Notes: generated by a model from the sequence alone, not told the origin. A stretch of DNA of 64,000 bases from Blastopirellula marina DSM 3645 (GCF_000153105.1 NZ_CH672377.1:1942612-2006611); one strand, 5' to 3'; positions 33,213-42,368 are shown, counted from the stretch's first letter. Numbers and translations: made by a program.

Positions 33213-33767
33213 CTAGTCCTTCTTGAGCTGCGATTCGATCGCTTGGACCACTTCCGGCGAATCGGGTTCGATCTTCGTACGGAATCTTGCGACCACTTTG
33301 CCATCGCGATCGATCAGGAACTTTTCAAAGTTCCATTTCACATCGCCGGGATCTTGCTGGAAGCTTTTCAGCTTCTTATAGACGGCGGCCGTCTCTGGTC
33401 CGTTGACGTTGATCTTTTCCATCATGTCGAACGAGACGTTGTATTTGTCGGTGCAGAATTCCTGAATTTCCAGCGCGGTCCCCGGTTCCTGGCCGCCAAA
33501 TTGATTGCAGGGAAAGCCGACCACTTCGAGACCTTCGTCATGGTATTTTTCGTACAACGCTTGCAGCGGTTTGTACTGCGGCGTCTTGCCGCACTTGCTC
33601 GCGACGTTCACAACCAACACGACCTTGCCCTTGTACTTGGACAGATCCACTTTTTCGCCGCTGAGCGAATTGACTTCGCCTTCGAGCAACGTATCCGCAG
33701 CCGAAGCGAACGAAGCTAACGCGAAGACCGCGGCAAACACTCCGCCGCTAAACAATACTCGCATCAT
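33213..33767 (-). CDS. Exported glutathione peroxidase-family protein
   Basis: Thiol peroxidase of 184 residues with an N-terminal signal peptide ending S-A-A-D, so probably periplasmic. The start at 33767 is fixed by GGAGG eight bases upstream. The peroxidatic cysteine is C59 in N-V-A-S-K-C-G-K-T-P-Q-Y. The family motifs G-F-P-C-N-Q-F-G and W-N-F-E-K-F-L-I follow, giving the Gln and Trp of the catalytic site. A Cys in E-F-C-T-D-K could act as resolving Cys, as in thioredoxin-dependent members. It reduces H2O2 or lipid hydroperoxides. Cytoplasmic relatives are more common, so the signal peptide is notable. Confidence 0.92.
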   Translation of the reverse strand: MMRVLFSGGVFAAVFALASFASAADTLLEGEVNSLSGEKVDLSKYKGKVVLVVNVASKCGKTPQYKPLQALYEKYHDEGLEVVGFPCNQFGGQEPGTALEIQEFCTDKYNVSFDMMEKINVNGPETAAVYKKLKSFQQDPGDVKWNFEKFLIDRDGKVVARFRTKIEPDSPEVVQAIESQLKKD

Positions 33768-34006
33768 CGCAATTTCCTCCAAGGGAATGGCCGCACGCTT
33801 GCAGAACGAGCGCCGGCGACAAAGGGGTGATTTGATACCAGGCAGGCGCGTGCCGCAGCGGCTCGCGATCCTTCTGATTCTACCCGGGCAAATAGGGGTT
33901 ACAAGTTTCCCCTCCCCCCCCTACGCCGCCTTTGGGGGTGTTCTCGCGCAGGCCGATGGCCGGTAGAACCAAGGTTTCGCATTTCACCGACTAACGACCG
34001 AATCGC

Positions 34007-34660
34007 ATGTCCGCCGTCCTATCTCCCCCGTTTCTGTTCCATTTTTCGGTGCCGCTCCGCTATCGCGCGAAGATTTGGAGCGATAAACCGCTCGCATTTG
34101 GGGAAGAATATCGCCTGCAATCGTTCGGACATTTAGAGGGACGCCGGCAATTTGCCGATATTCGCGCCGCTTGGAACGAGCGCGGAATCGCTTTTTCGAT
34201 CAATGTGACAGGCAAACGTCAGGCCGCCTGGTGCCGCGAAAGCCGAGCCGTCGAGAGCGACGGAGTCCAGATCTGGCTCGATACGCGAGCGACCAACAAT
34301 GTCCACCGAGCGACCAAATTCTGCCATCGGTATGTTTTCTTACCAACCGGCGGGGGGCACTCGCTGCGGGAACCGGCGGCCGATCAGCTGCTGATCAATC
34401 GAGCGCGCGAAAACGCCAAGCCGATCCGGCCCGGCGAACTGCGCATCCGCAGTCAGATGAAAGCGGACGGCTACTTTCTCGAATGTTGCGTGCCGGCGAC
34501 GGCGCTGACCGGATACGACCCGAGCGAATATGATCGCGTCGGTTTCTACTACGCCGTCATGGACCGCGAACTGGGTTGGCAGAACTTTAGCGTCGGCACC
34601 CAATTCCCATTTGATGAAGATCCCAGCACATGGGGCGTCTGCGAACTAGTTCGCGACTAA
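34007..34660 (+). CDS. Conserved hypothetical protein with CBM9/DOMON-like beta fold
   Basis: Protein of 217 residues without a signal peptide. The sequence is beta-rich, and its central part (V-E-S-D-G-V-Q-I-W-L-D-T-R followed later by F-L-E-C-C-V-P and D-R-V-G-F-Y-Y-A-V-M-D) resembles the CBM9-like carbohydrate-binding or DOMON-like domains in which D-x-x-Q-x-W is typical. This is a resemblance by eye only. It stands alone, between the peroxidase gene and msrA, with no terminator visible after it. Its function is not known. Confidence 0.7.
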   Translation: MSAVLSPPFLFHFSVPLRYRAKIWSDKPLAFGEEYRLQSFGHLEGRRQFADIRAAWNERGIAFSINVTGKRQAAWCRESRAVESDGVQIWLDTRATNNVHRATKFCHRYVFLPTGGGHSLREPAADQLLINRARENAKPIRPGELRIRSQMKADGYFLECCVPATALTGYDPSEYDRVGFYYAVMDRELGWQNFSVGTQFPFDEDPSTWGVCELVRD

Positions 34661-34887
34661 GAGCAAAACCAAAAGCCAGGGAAATCCCCTTTTATCGAAT
34701 GCGTCTAGCGGCATATTTTGCTCCTCTGCTTGGGACGGCTCGCGGCTTCCATGGAGTGCGCAGTCCCGTTTCGGTTCCCTCCTTGGCGACGATTTATCAT
34801 CGAACAGACTTCTCTCCCCTCGCGGCGCGATATAAATAGAGGAATGATTCGACGATCTTGACCGGCATTTAACGCGAGCACTGATCT

Positions 34888-35427
34888 ATGGCGGAAGCGA
34901 CCTTCGGCGGCGGTTGTTTTTGGTGTACCGAAGCGATTTTTCAGCGTCTCGACGGGGTGACGTATGTCGAACCCGGCTACTCCGGTGGAAAGACCGCCAA
35001 CCCAACGTACGAGGCCGTCTGCCGGGGAACGACAGGGCATGCCGAAGTGATTCGGATCGAATTCGACCCGGCCGTGGTCGACTATGAGTCGCTGCTGGAG
35101 ATCTTTTTTCAGACGCACGACCCAACCACGCTCAACCGCCAAGGCGCCGACGTCGGGACGCAGTATCGCTCGGTCATCTTCTATCATGACGCCGCGCAAA
35201 AAGAAGCGGCGGAGCAGTTTCTTCAGCAGTTGGATGCGGCCCAAGCCTATCCTTCGCCGATCGTGACCGAGATTTCCCCGCTCACCAACTATTTTACGGC
35301 CGAAAACTATCACCAGAACTATTTTGACAGCCACCCCAATCAATCTTATTGTGCGGCGGTAATTGCCCCCAAAGTCGACAAATTTCGCCGAAAATTCGCC
35401 GCGAAACTGAAAGAGGGGGGCGCCTAG
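34888..35427 (+). CDS. msrA: Peptide methionine sulfoxide reductase A
   Basis: Cytoplasmic enzyme of 179 residues that reduces the S-form of methionine sulfoxide in proteins, using thioredoxin. The N terminus carries the signature G-G-G-C10-F-W-C13, with catalytic Cys10; other family segments are E-P-G-Y-S-G-G, G-H-A-E-V-I, D-P-T-T-L-N-R-Q-G-x-D-x-G-T-Q-Y-R-S and E-N-Y-H-Q-N-Y. The length is normal for the family. No msrB gene is adjacent. Together with the peroxidase at 33213 it gives a small oxidative-repair neighbourhood, though the two are on opposite strands. Confidence 0.96.
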   Translation: MAEATFGGGCFWCTEAIFQRLDGVTYVEPGYSGGKTANPTYEAVCRGTTGHAEVIRIEFDPAVVDYESLLEIFFQTHDPTTLNRQGADVGTQYRSVIFYHDAAQKEAAEQFLQQLDAAQAYPSPIVTEISPLTNYFTAENYHQNYFDSHPNQSYCAAVIAPKVDKFRRKFAAKLKEGGA

Positions 35428-35538
35428 CGCCGGCCAATTCGCTCCTCGCCAGAGGGCGTAAGGTGTGTTAGCATTTCGGGTTTAGATCGTCGCTTTGAGC
35501 GACGGATGAACGAGACCAGACCCATACGCGGAGTCGTC

Positions 35539-37692
35539 ATGTCGATTGATCCCTATTCGAACTCCCCCTGCGGAACGAATAAGAAAATCAAATTCTACTG
35601 CCCCGAGATGATTCCCGATCTAGAGAAGATCGAGCGGATGCTGGCCGGCGAGCAGCGTGTCGCCGCGTTGGACGTCGTGCAGAAATTGCTAGAGCGTTAC
35701 CCCGATCACTCGGTCCCGCTGTTCTATCGCACGATTTTGCAGATGCAGATCGGCGAAGAAGGGCAAATCGCCGCCGCGATCAGCGAGTTCCTTGACAAGC
35801 ACCCCGACAATCCGGCGGCGCACGCACTTTACGCGTCTCATCTGTCTGCGACCGGGAAGCCGACCGAAGCGGTCGAAGAGTTGCAAACGGCCCTCGAACT
35901 GTCGCCGCAACAGTTGCACTTTACCGTCTACGAAGCGCTAGGCGCCGTCGGTCAAGGGCTGTTGATGGATAGCAAGATCCCAGCGGCTCGCGCTCATCTG
36001 ATGCTGCAAAGCAGTATCGCCCCCGAAGATGATGATATGGCGATGCAGCTGTTGATGCGAATCAACTCATCGCGTGAGCTCCCTTCGCTGCTGAAGACCG
36101 ACCCGACGTTGGCCGAGTGTCCCAGCGATTTCCCGAAAAAAGATGAATTTGAAGCGGCCCTGGCCGAAGCAGGCGCCGGTCGCTGGCGAAAAGCGGTTAG
36201 CCAGTTCGAGCAATTGAAGGCCGCCGCGCCGCGCAATACGGCGCTGCTGGAGAACTTGGCCGTGTTGTCGGCGACCTTGGGATACAACGAAGCGGCGATC
36301 GGCTACTTGCATTCTTACGCCGCCGCCGCCGAGCGCAGCGACTTTGAAGCAGCGGTCGAAGCGGAATCGCTCGCCCAGTTGTTGTCGGACGACCCCGGTT
36401 CGCAATACGACATGGTGACCGTTCCCTTCCCGGTTCAAGACCTGGAAGTGGTCTTAGAGAAGTTGCGCGTCGATGATCGCGCCAACGTACTGCCGGTCGA
36501 CGTCTCGCAGTTGGCCGATGGCGACAGCCCTCCGCCCAAGGTCGCCTATTGGCTGTTGGATCGCGCGGTGCCGGAATCGGCCGATGGCTTGACTGTCGAC
36601 ACCGCTCCCAACGTGCTGGGCGAAATGTTGGTCTACGGCAAAGAGACCGACCGCGACGCGCGAGTCGAGCTGTCGACGATGAAGAACGACAAGTATGACG
36701 CGACGATCGCGACGCTTCGCGAAATCTGCGGCGACGCAATTGGCGCCGCCGGCGAAGAAAAGAAGCTGGGGCAAATTCCGATGTCAGAAGCGGTTCTGAC
36801 CTGGAGTTGGCGCCTGCCTGATTCGGCTAGCGCCGCGCAAAAACAAGCGTTGACCCACGAGCGACGCCGTCAAGCGTTGCTCGAGTCTTGGACCGCCCAG
36901 CCGCAACCGTCGCTCGGCGGCAAATCGCCCAGCGAAGCAGTGGGCGACGCCGCGTTGCGCGTGAAGCTGGCCGCCGCCGTGTTGGTGCTGGAAAACGCCG
37001 GACAGCAGCAACAATGGCAGTTTGAATTCAACGAGCTCCGCACCAAGCTGCAACTGCCGACGCTCGATCCGCTCGTCGGTTCGCAGATCGAGATCGACTC
37101 GCTCCCCAGCGTGCGTCTCTATCGCATCGATCCGGCGACATTGGACGACACGAACCTGATCAAAGCGTACGGCCGCTCGGTGATCTCGGCCGAGCGAGCC
37201 GCGATTCGCATCTTCGCCGAAGCGCTGCTCAGCCGTGAGTCGCTGACCGGCCAGATCGACAAGAGCGAACTGTACGGACAACTCGCTCGCAACTGCGGCG
37301 ATCCGGATCTCGCGATCGGATACTTAAAGCAGGCGCAAGCCGCGGCCGTCGCCGATGGACAATCGCCCGGCATGTGGAAGTTGGCCGAGCTGGGTCTGCG
37401 GCTCGAACGCCGCGAATCGCAAGAGTCGCAAATGCTGCTGAACGACCTGACGCAGAATCACATGCACGAGGCCGAAGTCGCACGTCCCTTGATGCAGCTG
37501 CTTTATCAGTTTGGCATCATCGGCGCGGATGGTCGTCCTACCGGAATGCCTCCCGGCGGCGGCGGACAACCTGCGGCAGCTCCGGCACCGGCTGCCGGCG
37601 GCGGACTTTGGACGCCTGAAAATCCAAGCGGCGCCGCCGCTCCTGCAGGCGAAGAGCAAAAGTCGAAGCTTTGGATGCCCGGCATGGACTAG
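35539..37692 (+). CDS. TPR-like protein with degenerate SEC-C-type N terminus
   Basis: Protein of 717 residues. The ATG at 35539 follows GCGGAG by five bases. The N terminus reads S-P-C-G-T-N-K-K-I-K-F-Y-C, which matches the SEC-C zinc motif (C-x-C-G-x-x-K-K-x-K-x-C-C) with two Cys positions lost. Tetratricopeptide-like helical repeats cover about residues 30-280, and further helical segments extend to about 660. The C terminus is a Gly/Pro/Ala-rich tail ending L-W-M-P-G-M-D. I do not recognise the middle. It is probably a cytoplasmic scaffold. ribD starts 21 bp downstream, so they are likely co-transcribed, although a shared function is not evident. Confidence 0.75.
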   Translation: MSIDPYSNSPCGTNKKIKFYCPEMIPDLEKIERMLAGEQRVAALDVVQKLLERYPDHSVPLFYRTILQMQIGEEGQIAAAISEFLDKHPDNPAAHALYASHLSATGKPTEAVEELQTALELSPQQLHFTVYEALGAVGQGLLMDSKIPAARAHLMLQSSIAPEDDDMAMQLLMRINSSRELPSLLKTDPTLAECPSDFPKKDEFEAALAEAGAGRWRKAVSQFEQLKAAAPRNTALLENLAVLSATLGYNEAAIGYLHSYAAAAERSDFEAAVEAESLAQLLSDDPGSQYDMVTVPFPVQDLEVVLEKLRVDDRANVLPVDVSQLADGDSPPPKVAYWLLDRAVPESADGLTVDTAPNVLGEMLVYGKETDRDARVELSTMKNDKYDATIATLREICGDAIGAAGEEKKLGQIPMSEAVLTWSWRLPDSASAAQKQALTHERRRQALLESWTAQPQPSLGGKSPSEAVGDAALRVKLAAAVLVLENAGQQQQWQFEFNELRTKLQLPTLDPLVGSQIEIDSLPSVRLYRIDPATLDDTNLIKAYGRSVISAERAAIRIFAEALLSRESLTGQIDKSELYGQLARNCGDPDLAIGYLKQAQAAAVADGQSPGMWKLAELGLRLERRESQESQMLLNDLTQNHMHEAEVARPLMQLLYQFGIIGADGRPTGMPPGGGGQPAAAPAPAAGGGLWTPENPSGAAAPAGEEQKSKLWMPGMD

Positions 37693-37713
37693 CCGCGAAT
37701 GCGGTGAGACAAA

Positions 37714-38835
37714 ATGCAATTTTCCGCCGATGATGAGCGACACATGCGCGAAGCCCTGCAATTGGCCGCGCTCGGGCAAGGCGCCGCCGAACCCAACCCC
37801 ATGGTCGGCTGCGTCCTCGTTCAGCACGGTCAGGTCATCGGCCGGGGTTATCACGCCAAGTATGGCGGGCCGCATGCCGAACGCGCCGCGCTATCCGATT
37901 GCGGCGACAAGCAAGTCAACGGCGCTACCGCCTACGTGACGCTGGAGCCTTGCTGCCACCACGGCAAAACTCCTCCTTGCACCGACGCACTGATCGCGGC
38001 GAAAGTCGCGCGCGTCGTGATCGCACAGCAAGACCCGTTTGGTCTGGTCGACGGCGGCGGAATCGACCAACTGAAAGCGGCCGGCATTTCGGTCCAGGTC
38101 GGCTTATTGGAGGCGGAAGCGCAACGGCTGAACGCTCCCTATCGCAAATTGCTCGCGACGGGACGTCCCTGGGTCATCGCCAAATGGGCGATGACGCTGG
38201 ATGGCAAACTAGCGACGCATACCGGACATAGTCGTTGGATCTCGAACGAACTAGCTCGCGAGCGCGTGCATCAATTGCGCGGCCGGATGGACGCGATTGT
38301 GGTCGGTAGTCGAACGGCCCAACTGGATGATCCGCTGCTGACGGTTCGGCCGGCCGGTTTGCGAACTCCGCTCCGCGTCGTTGTCGATGGGGACGCAACT
38401 CTTTCGCCAACCCATCAGTTGGTGCAGACCGCTAGAGAAGTTCCGGTGCTGGTCGCCGTGAAAGCAGAAGCCGATCCGGCGCGGTGCGCTGCACTGCAGC
38501 AAGCTGGCTGCGAGATTTTTGCCGGTGGCGGCGCGGACCATGGTCAGCGGCTCGACGCGTTGCTGATCGAGTTAGGCCAGCGGCGGCTGACGAACATTCT
38601 GGTCGAAGGAGGCGCCGGACTGCTCGGGCAATTCTTGGCCCTCGGGCAAATCGACGAGGTATTCGCGTTTATTGCTCCCAAACTGATCGGCGGCGCCCAA
38701 GCGCCCAGTCCGATCGGCGGCGACGGTTGGTCGGACATGAGCGAAGCGCTGGCCTTGAGCGACGTTTCGATCGAATCGCTCGGCGACAATGTGCTGATGC
38801 ACGGACTGGCCGGGAATAATTTCACGAAACGATAA
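37714..38835 (+). CDS. ribD: Bifunctional riboflavin biosynthesis deaminase/reductase
   Basis: Enzyme of 373 residues catalysing two steps of riboflavin synthesis: deamination of the pyrimidine intermediate and NADPH-dependent reduction of its ribosyl group. The N-terminal deaminase domain has H54-A-E and the zinc ligands C80 and C89 in P-C-C-H-H-G-K-T-P-P-C. The C-terminal reductase domain (from about residue 145) has W-A-M-T-L-D-G-K, D-A-I-V-V-G-S-R-T and V-E-G-G-A-G-L. GGTGAG lies just before the ATG. No other rib gene is in the window and I see no FMN riboswitch; it appears to be co-transcribed with the upstream TPR gene. Confidence 0.96.
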   Translation: MQFSADDERHMREALQLAALGQGAAEPNPMVGCVLVQHGQVIGRGYHAKYGGPHAERAALSDCGDKQVNGATAYVTLEPCCHHGKTPPCTDALIAAKVARVVIAQQDPFGLVDGGGIDQLKAAGISVQVGLLEAEAQRLNAPYRKLLATGRPWVIAKWAMTLDGKLATHTGHSRWISNELARERVHQLRGRMDAIVVGSRTAQLDDPLLTVRPAGLRTPLRVVVDGDATLSPTHQLVQTAREVPVLVAVKAEADPARCAALQQAGCEIFAGGGADHGQRLDALLIELGQRRLTNILVEGGAGLLGQFLALGQIDEVFAFIAPKLIGGAQAPSPIGGDGWSDMSEALALSDVSIESLGDNVLMHGLAGNNFTKR

Positions 38836-38918
38836 CGGTCAGGCCCCAGCAAAGCGACGCGCTTCTGAGTTAAGATTCGAGGTTTCCTCGCGAAATCCTC
38901 CTGGTCGACGACGCTCTC

Positions 38919-39908
38919 TTGAAAGTCTCCATCGGCATTATTGTGCGAAACGAAGCCGGCGCGATTGGTCCGCTGCTGGAGAGCGTTGCGCGGCTCGAAT
39001 TTTCGGACCTCTGGGAGCTGATCATCATTGATGGTCATTCGACCGATGGGACGCAAGCCGTCGTCACGCAGTTCCAACTGGCGCATCCCAAATTGTCGAT
39101 TCGGCTGATCGAAGAACGCGGCGTCGGCAGCCACGGCAATGCGCGGAACAATGTCATCGACGTTGCGCTCGGCGAGTTCATTGCGTTCACCGACGCCGAC
39201 TGCGTGGTCGCCAACAATTGGTTGACCGCCCTGGTCGAGACGCTTCAGGCAGAGCGGGCCGTCGACGATGCGGTTGTCGCGGCGGGCGGAATTCGAACGC
39301 CGATCGAGTCGGACGACTGGAAAGAGCAAACGCTCAACGCAATGCTGGCGACGACGCTTGGCTCGGGGGGAAGCGCCGGTTTCGTCTCCCGCGCCAATCG
39401 CTTTGTCGACAGCGTCGGCAACTATAACGCGATCTATGTGGGCGACGTGTTACGCGAACAACGTTATCTGCCGCTGCGATTTGGCGAAGACTTTGAGTTG
39501 AATCGCCGTCTGAACCAGTTGGGCTACAAGATCGTCTTGTCGTCGAGTCCGGTGGTGCGACATCGCCAAGAGGGGAGCTTTGCGGCGTTTGCTCAGCAAC
39601 TTTACTCGTATGGTCGAGGACAGGCGAACGTCTATCGCCAGACAGGGCACGTTCGCTGGTTTGCTCCGGCCGTCAGTTTGTTCTGGCTGGGAGTCTTGCT
39701 GGGATGGTCGGCGGCGCTTGTCTGGCCGCCGCTGATCTTGGGATACGTCGGCGTGATCGCAATCTACTTGTTCGCGGTTGGCCTTAGCACGGCGCAAGTC
39801 TGCCGCGCTACGCGTGACCTGCGTTCGTTGATCACGCTTACGATCTACCCGCTGGGGCACTTTTGTTACGGCGTCGGTTTCTTACGCGGGATTCTCGTCC
39901 CCCGTTAA
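38919..39908 (+). CDS. Membrane-anchored family 2 glycosyltransferase
   Basis: Inverting GT-A glycosyltransferase of 329 residues. The start appears to be TTG at 38919: the GT2 core begins right there (K-V-S-I-G-I-I-V-R-N-E-A-G) and no ATG is near. I see D-G-H-S-T-D-G-T, the donor-binding F-T-D-A-D-C and a later G-E-D-F-E-L-N-R-R motif near 190. Two or three C-terminal hydrophobic helices (~248-320) anchor it to the membrane, so it faces the cytosol. Related enzymes build exopolysaccharide or glycolipid. No polysaccharide cluster surrounds it. Confidence 0.88.
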   Translation: MKVSIGIIVRNEAGAIGPLLESVARLEFSDLWELIIIDGHSTDGTQAVVTQFQLAHPKLSIRLIEERGVGSHGNARNNVIDVALGEFIAFTDADCVVANNWLTALVETLQAERAVDDAVVAAGGIRTPIESDDWKEQTLNAMLATTLGSGGSAGFVSRANRFVDSVGNYNAIYVGDVLREQRYLPLRFGEDFELNRRLNQLGYKIVLSSSPVVRHRQEGSFAAFAQQLYSYGRGQANVYRQTGHVRWFAPAVSLFWLGVLLGWSAALVWPPLILGYVGVIAIYLFAVGLSTAQVCRATRDLRSLITLTIYPLGHFCYGVGFLRGILVPR

Positions 39909-39910
39909 GC

Positions 39911-40480
39911 TCAAGCGAACAGCGCTTCAAACTTCGCTTGCGCGACGGCGAAGGTTTCGTCGTTGATGACCGGCATCAGGCCTTCCGACGAAGGAGGATC
40001 GGGGAGTTCGATCCAACTTTTGCAGCCGGCGATCTCGGGGGTCTCGACATAAAGTTGAACTTGCGGCGCAGCGAAGATGCGAACCAGAAAGAGATAGAGA
40101 CCCGGCTCGCGATAGTGGAACCGCGTCCGCACGGTGTCTGCGGCCAGGATATGCATGCCGGTTAGCTTGTCGAGCAACGCTTCTTGCGTGATGTACCGAA
40201 CGTCTTCGACGACAGCTAGCAGGTCGACGGCGAAACGATTGCCGCCTGCATGCTTTTCGCGCAGTTGGGCCAGCAGTTGTTGACCGTCGCTGGAGAGTTG
40301 ATCGGGCGATTGATGAAAGCGGGTCGGCCAAAACCAAAACGCGTCATGCTCGGCCCGAAACTGATCGTCCTGTTCGCGAATGCCGCCCTTACGGAGCAAA
40401 AGATGTTGTCGACCGGCGCGCAGCGCATCGCAGACGACATCCCACTCTTTCATAACGTAGGGGCAGTTCGCTTCGTTCAT
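39911..40480 (-). CDS. DUF1802 family protein
   Basis: Protein of 189 residues beginning at ATG 40480 (GGAAG ten bases upstream). The N terminus M-K-E-W-D-V-V-C-D-A-L-R-A-G-R-Q with L-L-R-K-G-G-I-R-E is the hallmark of DUF1802. These proteins are found in cyanobacteria, planctomycetes and Firmicutes and have no established function. It lies 22 bp downstream of a MocR-type regulator gene on the same strand, so the two probably form an operon. It ends two bases after the convergent glycosyltransferase. Confidence 0.85.
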   Translation of the reverse strand: MNEANCPYVMKEWDVVCDALRAGRQHLLLRKGGIREQDDQFRAEHDAFWFWPTRFHQSPDQLSSDGQQLLAQLREKHAGGNRFAVDLLAVVEDVRYITQEALLDKLTGMHILAADTVRTRFHYREPGLYLFLVRIFAAPQVQLYVETPEIAGCKSWIELPDPPSSEGLMPVINDETFAVAQAKFEALFA

Positions 40481-40502
40481 CGCAGAGACTTCCAAGGGGA
40501 GG

Positions 40503-41960
40503 TTAAGTTGCTAGTTGGCGTTTGGCCAAACGGCCCAGTTCGATGATCGCCTGCTCGACGCGATCGCTCGCTTGAATCGCGCAGTTCAACCGGACGAAAT
40601 TGCGAAACCGATCTCCCGGCGAAAATAACACGCCGGGGGCGACGCTGATATTTCGCTCGGCCGCTTCTTCAAACAGTTGTACGCTATCAAAGCCGCGGGG
40701 GAGTTCGAGCCACAGGACTTGTCCTCCTTGCGGCGCCGTGGCGCGGGTCTCTTCGGGAAAGTGCTGGTGAACCGAATAGGCCATTTGCCGAGCGCGATCT
40801 TGCAGCGTACGCCGCAGTCGCCGCAAGTGCAGGTCAAAACCGCCGATTTCCAGGTATTTGGCCACCGCCGATTGCATGGCGATCGAGACAGCCGGGTTGA
40901 GCGCTATTTTCGCTTGTAAAAACGATTCGAGATAGATCCCCGGAGCACACCACCCGACGCGCATCCCCGGCGAAATCGTTTTGCTAAACGAGCAGCAATA
41001 GAGCACGATTCCGTCACGATCGAACGCTTTCAGCGCGTTGGGGCGCACGCCGGAGTCAAAATGGAGTTCACCAAAAATATCGTCTTCGATCAGCGGAAGT
41101 TGATGCTGGCTCATAATTTCGACCAACCGACGCTTCGCCGCGTCCGGCATGCGGCAGCCGAGCGGATTGTTGAAGTTGGCGATAATCACCGCGGCTTGGA
41201 TCCGCTTTTCTTCGGCCAAACGCTCGATCGCATCGACGTCGACGCCGGTTTGCGGGTCGGACGCAACTTCGATCGCTTTCAGGCCAAGCGTTTCAAGCTT
41301 GTCCAAAATCCCAAAGTAAGTCGGCGATTCGACCGCGACCGTATCGCCGGGCTGCAGCGCCGCGTGCAGCGCCAAATAAACCGCTTCGCTGGCTCCGCTG
41401 GTGGTGACAATGTCGGCCGGCGCGACTTCGGCGCCGGCGTCGATCATGCGGCGGGCGATCTCTTTGCGTAGCGGCGGATAGCCGAGTGGAACGTCGTACC
41501 GATGCCCCAGATCGGGAAATCGCCGCAGCATTTGGCTAAACAAGCGGTTGAGCCGTTGGGTCGGAAAGAGCTCGATGTCAGGAACCGCGGCCCCCAGTTT
41601 GACCACTTCCGGCGAAGCCAGCACATCTTGCAAGCGGCGCGAGAGCCGCGCGACGTTGACCCGCAAAGGTCGGATATTTGAGCGAGACGCTTTGGGGGGA
41701 AGCGGCACGCGGATCGCCGCATCGCGAACAAAGTATCCCGATTTGGGTCGTGCTTCTATCAGCCCGCGACTTTCGAGCAAGCGATACGCATGCGTCACCG
41801 TGGATAGCGAGACCGACATCTGCCCGCGCATGCGGCGAACCGAAGGGATTCGATCGCCGGGGCGCAACGTTCCCTGTTCGATCAACCTCGCAACATGCCC
41901 GGCGACGCGGTCGTAAAGGCGTTGTTCGTCCGCCGATGGCGGAACAGCGACGTCAGGCAT
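40503..41960 (-). CDS. MocR-type GntR/aminotransferase regulator
   Basis: Transcription regulator of 485 residues that joins an N-terminal GntR winged helix (~10-80, with S-V-R-R-M-R-G and S-L-S-T-V-T-H-A-Y) to a C-terminal fold-type I aminotransferase domain. The latter holds the PLP-lysine context S-F-S-K-T-I-S-P-G-M-R-V-G-W. PLP or an amino-acid ligand usually controls DNA binding in this family; PdxR, GabR and TauR are examples. ATG 41960 follows AGGGA by eight bases and is preferred over the ATG at 42005. A candidate operator lies directly upstream (41981-42015), which suggests autoregulation, and it may also control the divergent small membrane protein gene. Confidence 0.88.
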   Translation of the reverse strand: MPDVAVPPSADEQRLYDRVAGHVARLIEQGTLRPGDRIPSVRRMRGQMSVSLSTVTHAYRLLESRGLIEARPKSGYFVRDAAIRVPLPPKASRSNIRPLRVNVARLSRRLQDVLASPEVVKLGAAVPDIELFPTQRLNRLFSQMLRRFPDLGHRYDVPLGYPPLRKEIARRMIDAGAEVAPADIVTTSGASEAVYLALHAALQPGDTVAVESPTYFGILDKLETLGLKAIEVASDPQTGVDVDAIERLAEEKRIQAAVIIANFNNPLGCRMPDAAKRRLVEIMSQHQLPLIEDDIFGELHFDSGVRPNALKAFDRDGIVLYCCSFSKTISPGMRVGWCAPGIYLESFLQAKIALNPAVSIAMQSAVAKYLEIGGFDLHLRRLRRTLQDRARQMAYSVHQHFPEETRATAPQGGQVLWLELPRGFDSVQLFEEAAERNISVAPGVLFSPGDRFRNFVRLNCAIQASDRVEQAIIELGRLAKRQLAT

Positions 41961-41980
41961 CACAGTTCCCTTAGTTGGGG

Positions 41981-42015
41981 ACCATAACAGATTTGAAACT
42001 TCCATCTGTCATGGT
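41981..42015. promoter_or_regulatory. Candidate MocR operator
   Basis: The arms ACCATAACAGAT (41981-41992) and ATCTGTCATGGT (42004-42015) form an inverted repeat matching at 11 of 12 positions across an 11-bp spacer. It sits 21-55 bp upstream of the regulator start and close to the divergent gene, where MocR dimers would be expected to bind. Confidence 0.65.
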
Positions 42016-42110
42016 AACAAATCATGTTTTGTGCGCCTGTACTCATTCGAAAAATCGCCGAATACTTGAAATACCCCCCACCGATTCTTTCCCAAGGAGA
42101 CTCCCCCATC

Positions 42111-42320
42111 ATGTTCTGGACAGCCGTTTATCTGGTGATCTTAGGTTTCTATTTATTAATGTGTCTGGCCACCGTCCTCTATTGGGCGGTATTATCGATA
42201 ACAGACGGCCGCAGTCGCAAACTTCGGCCGCAACTCGAATGTCGCGTCCACAAGGCGCCGCGGGCCGCTCCGCTGCAAGAGAGCCTGACTGCGGAGAATA
42301 AGGGCTCTACGAAGAGGTAA
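42111..42320 (+). CDS. Small membrane protein of unknown function
   Basis: Possible 69-residue protein. AAGGAG lies eleven bases before the ATG at 42111. It has one long hydrophobic helix (F-W-T-A-V-Y-L-V-I-L-G-F and onwards to ~32) followed by a basic tail of 35 residues, so a cytosolic C terminus is likely. I recognise no family. It is divergent from the MocR gene and upstream of a multi-spanning membrane protein, with which it may be co-transcribed. Its reality is uncertain because it is short. Confidence 0.5.
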   Translation: MFWTAVYLVILGFYLLMCLATVLYWAVLSITDGRSRKLRPQLECRVHKAPRAAPLQESLTAENKGSTKR

Positions 42321-42368
42321 GCGACGCCGAAAAAGACGCGTCGCCTTGTTTCGTACTGATGGGTGACG

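Noticed and set aside
37692..37714. FMN riboswitch before ribD
   Set aside because: Only 21 bp separate ribD from the upstream gene, too short for an RFN element.
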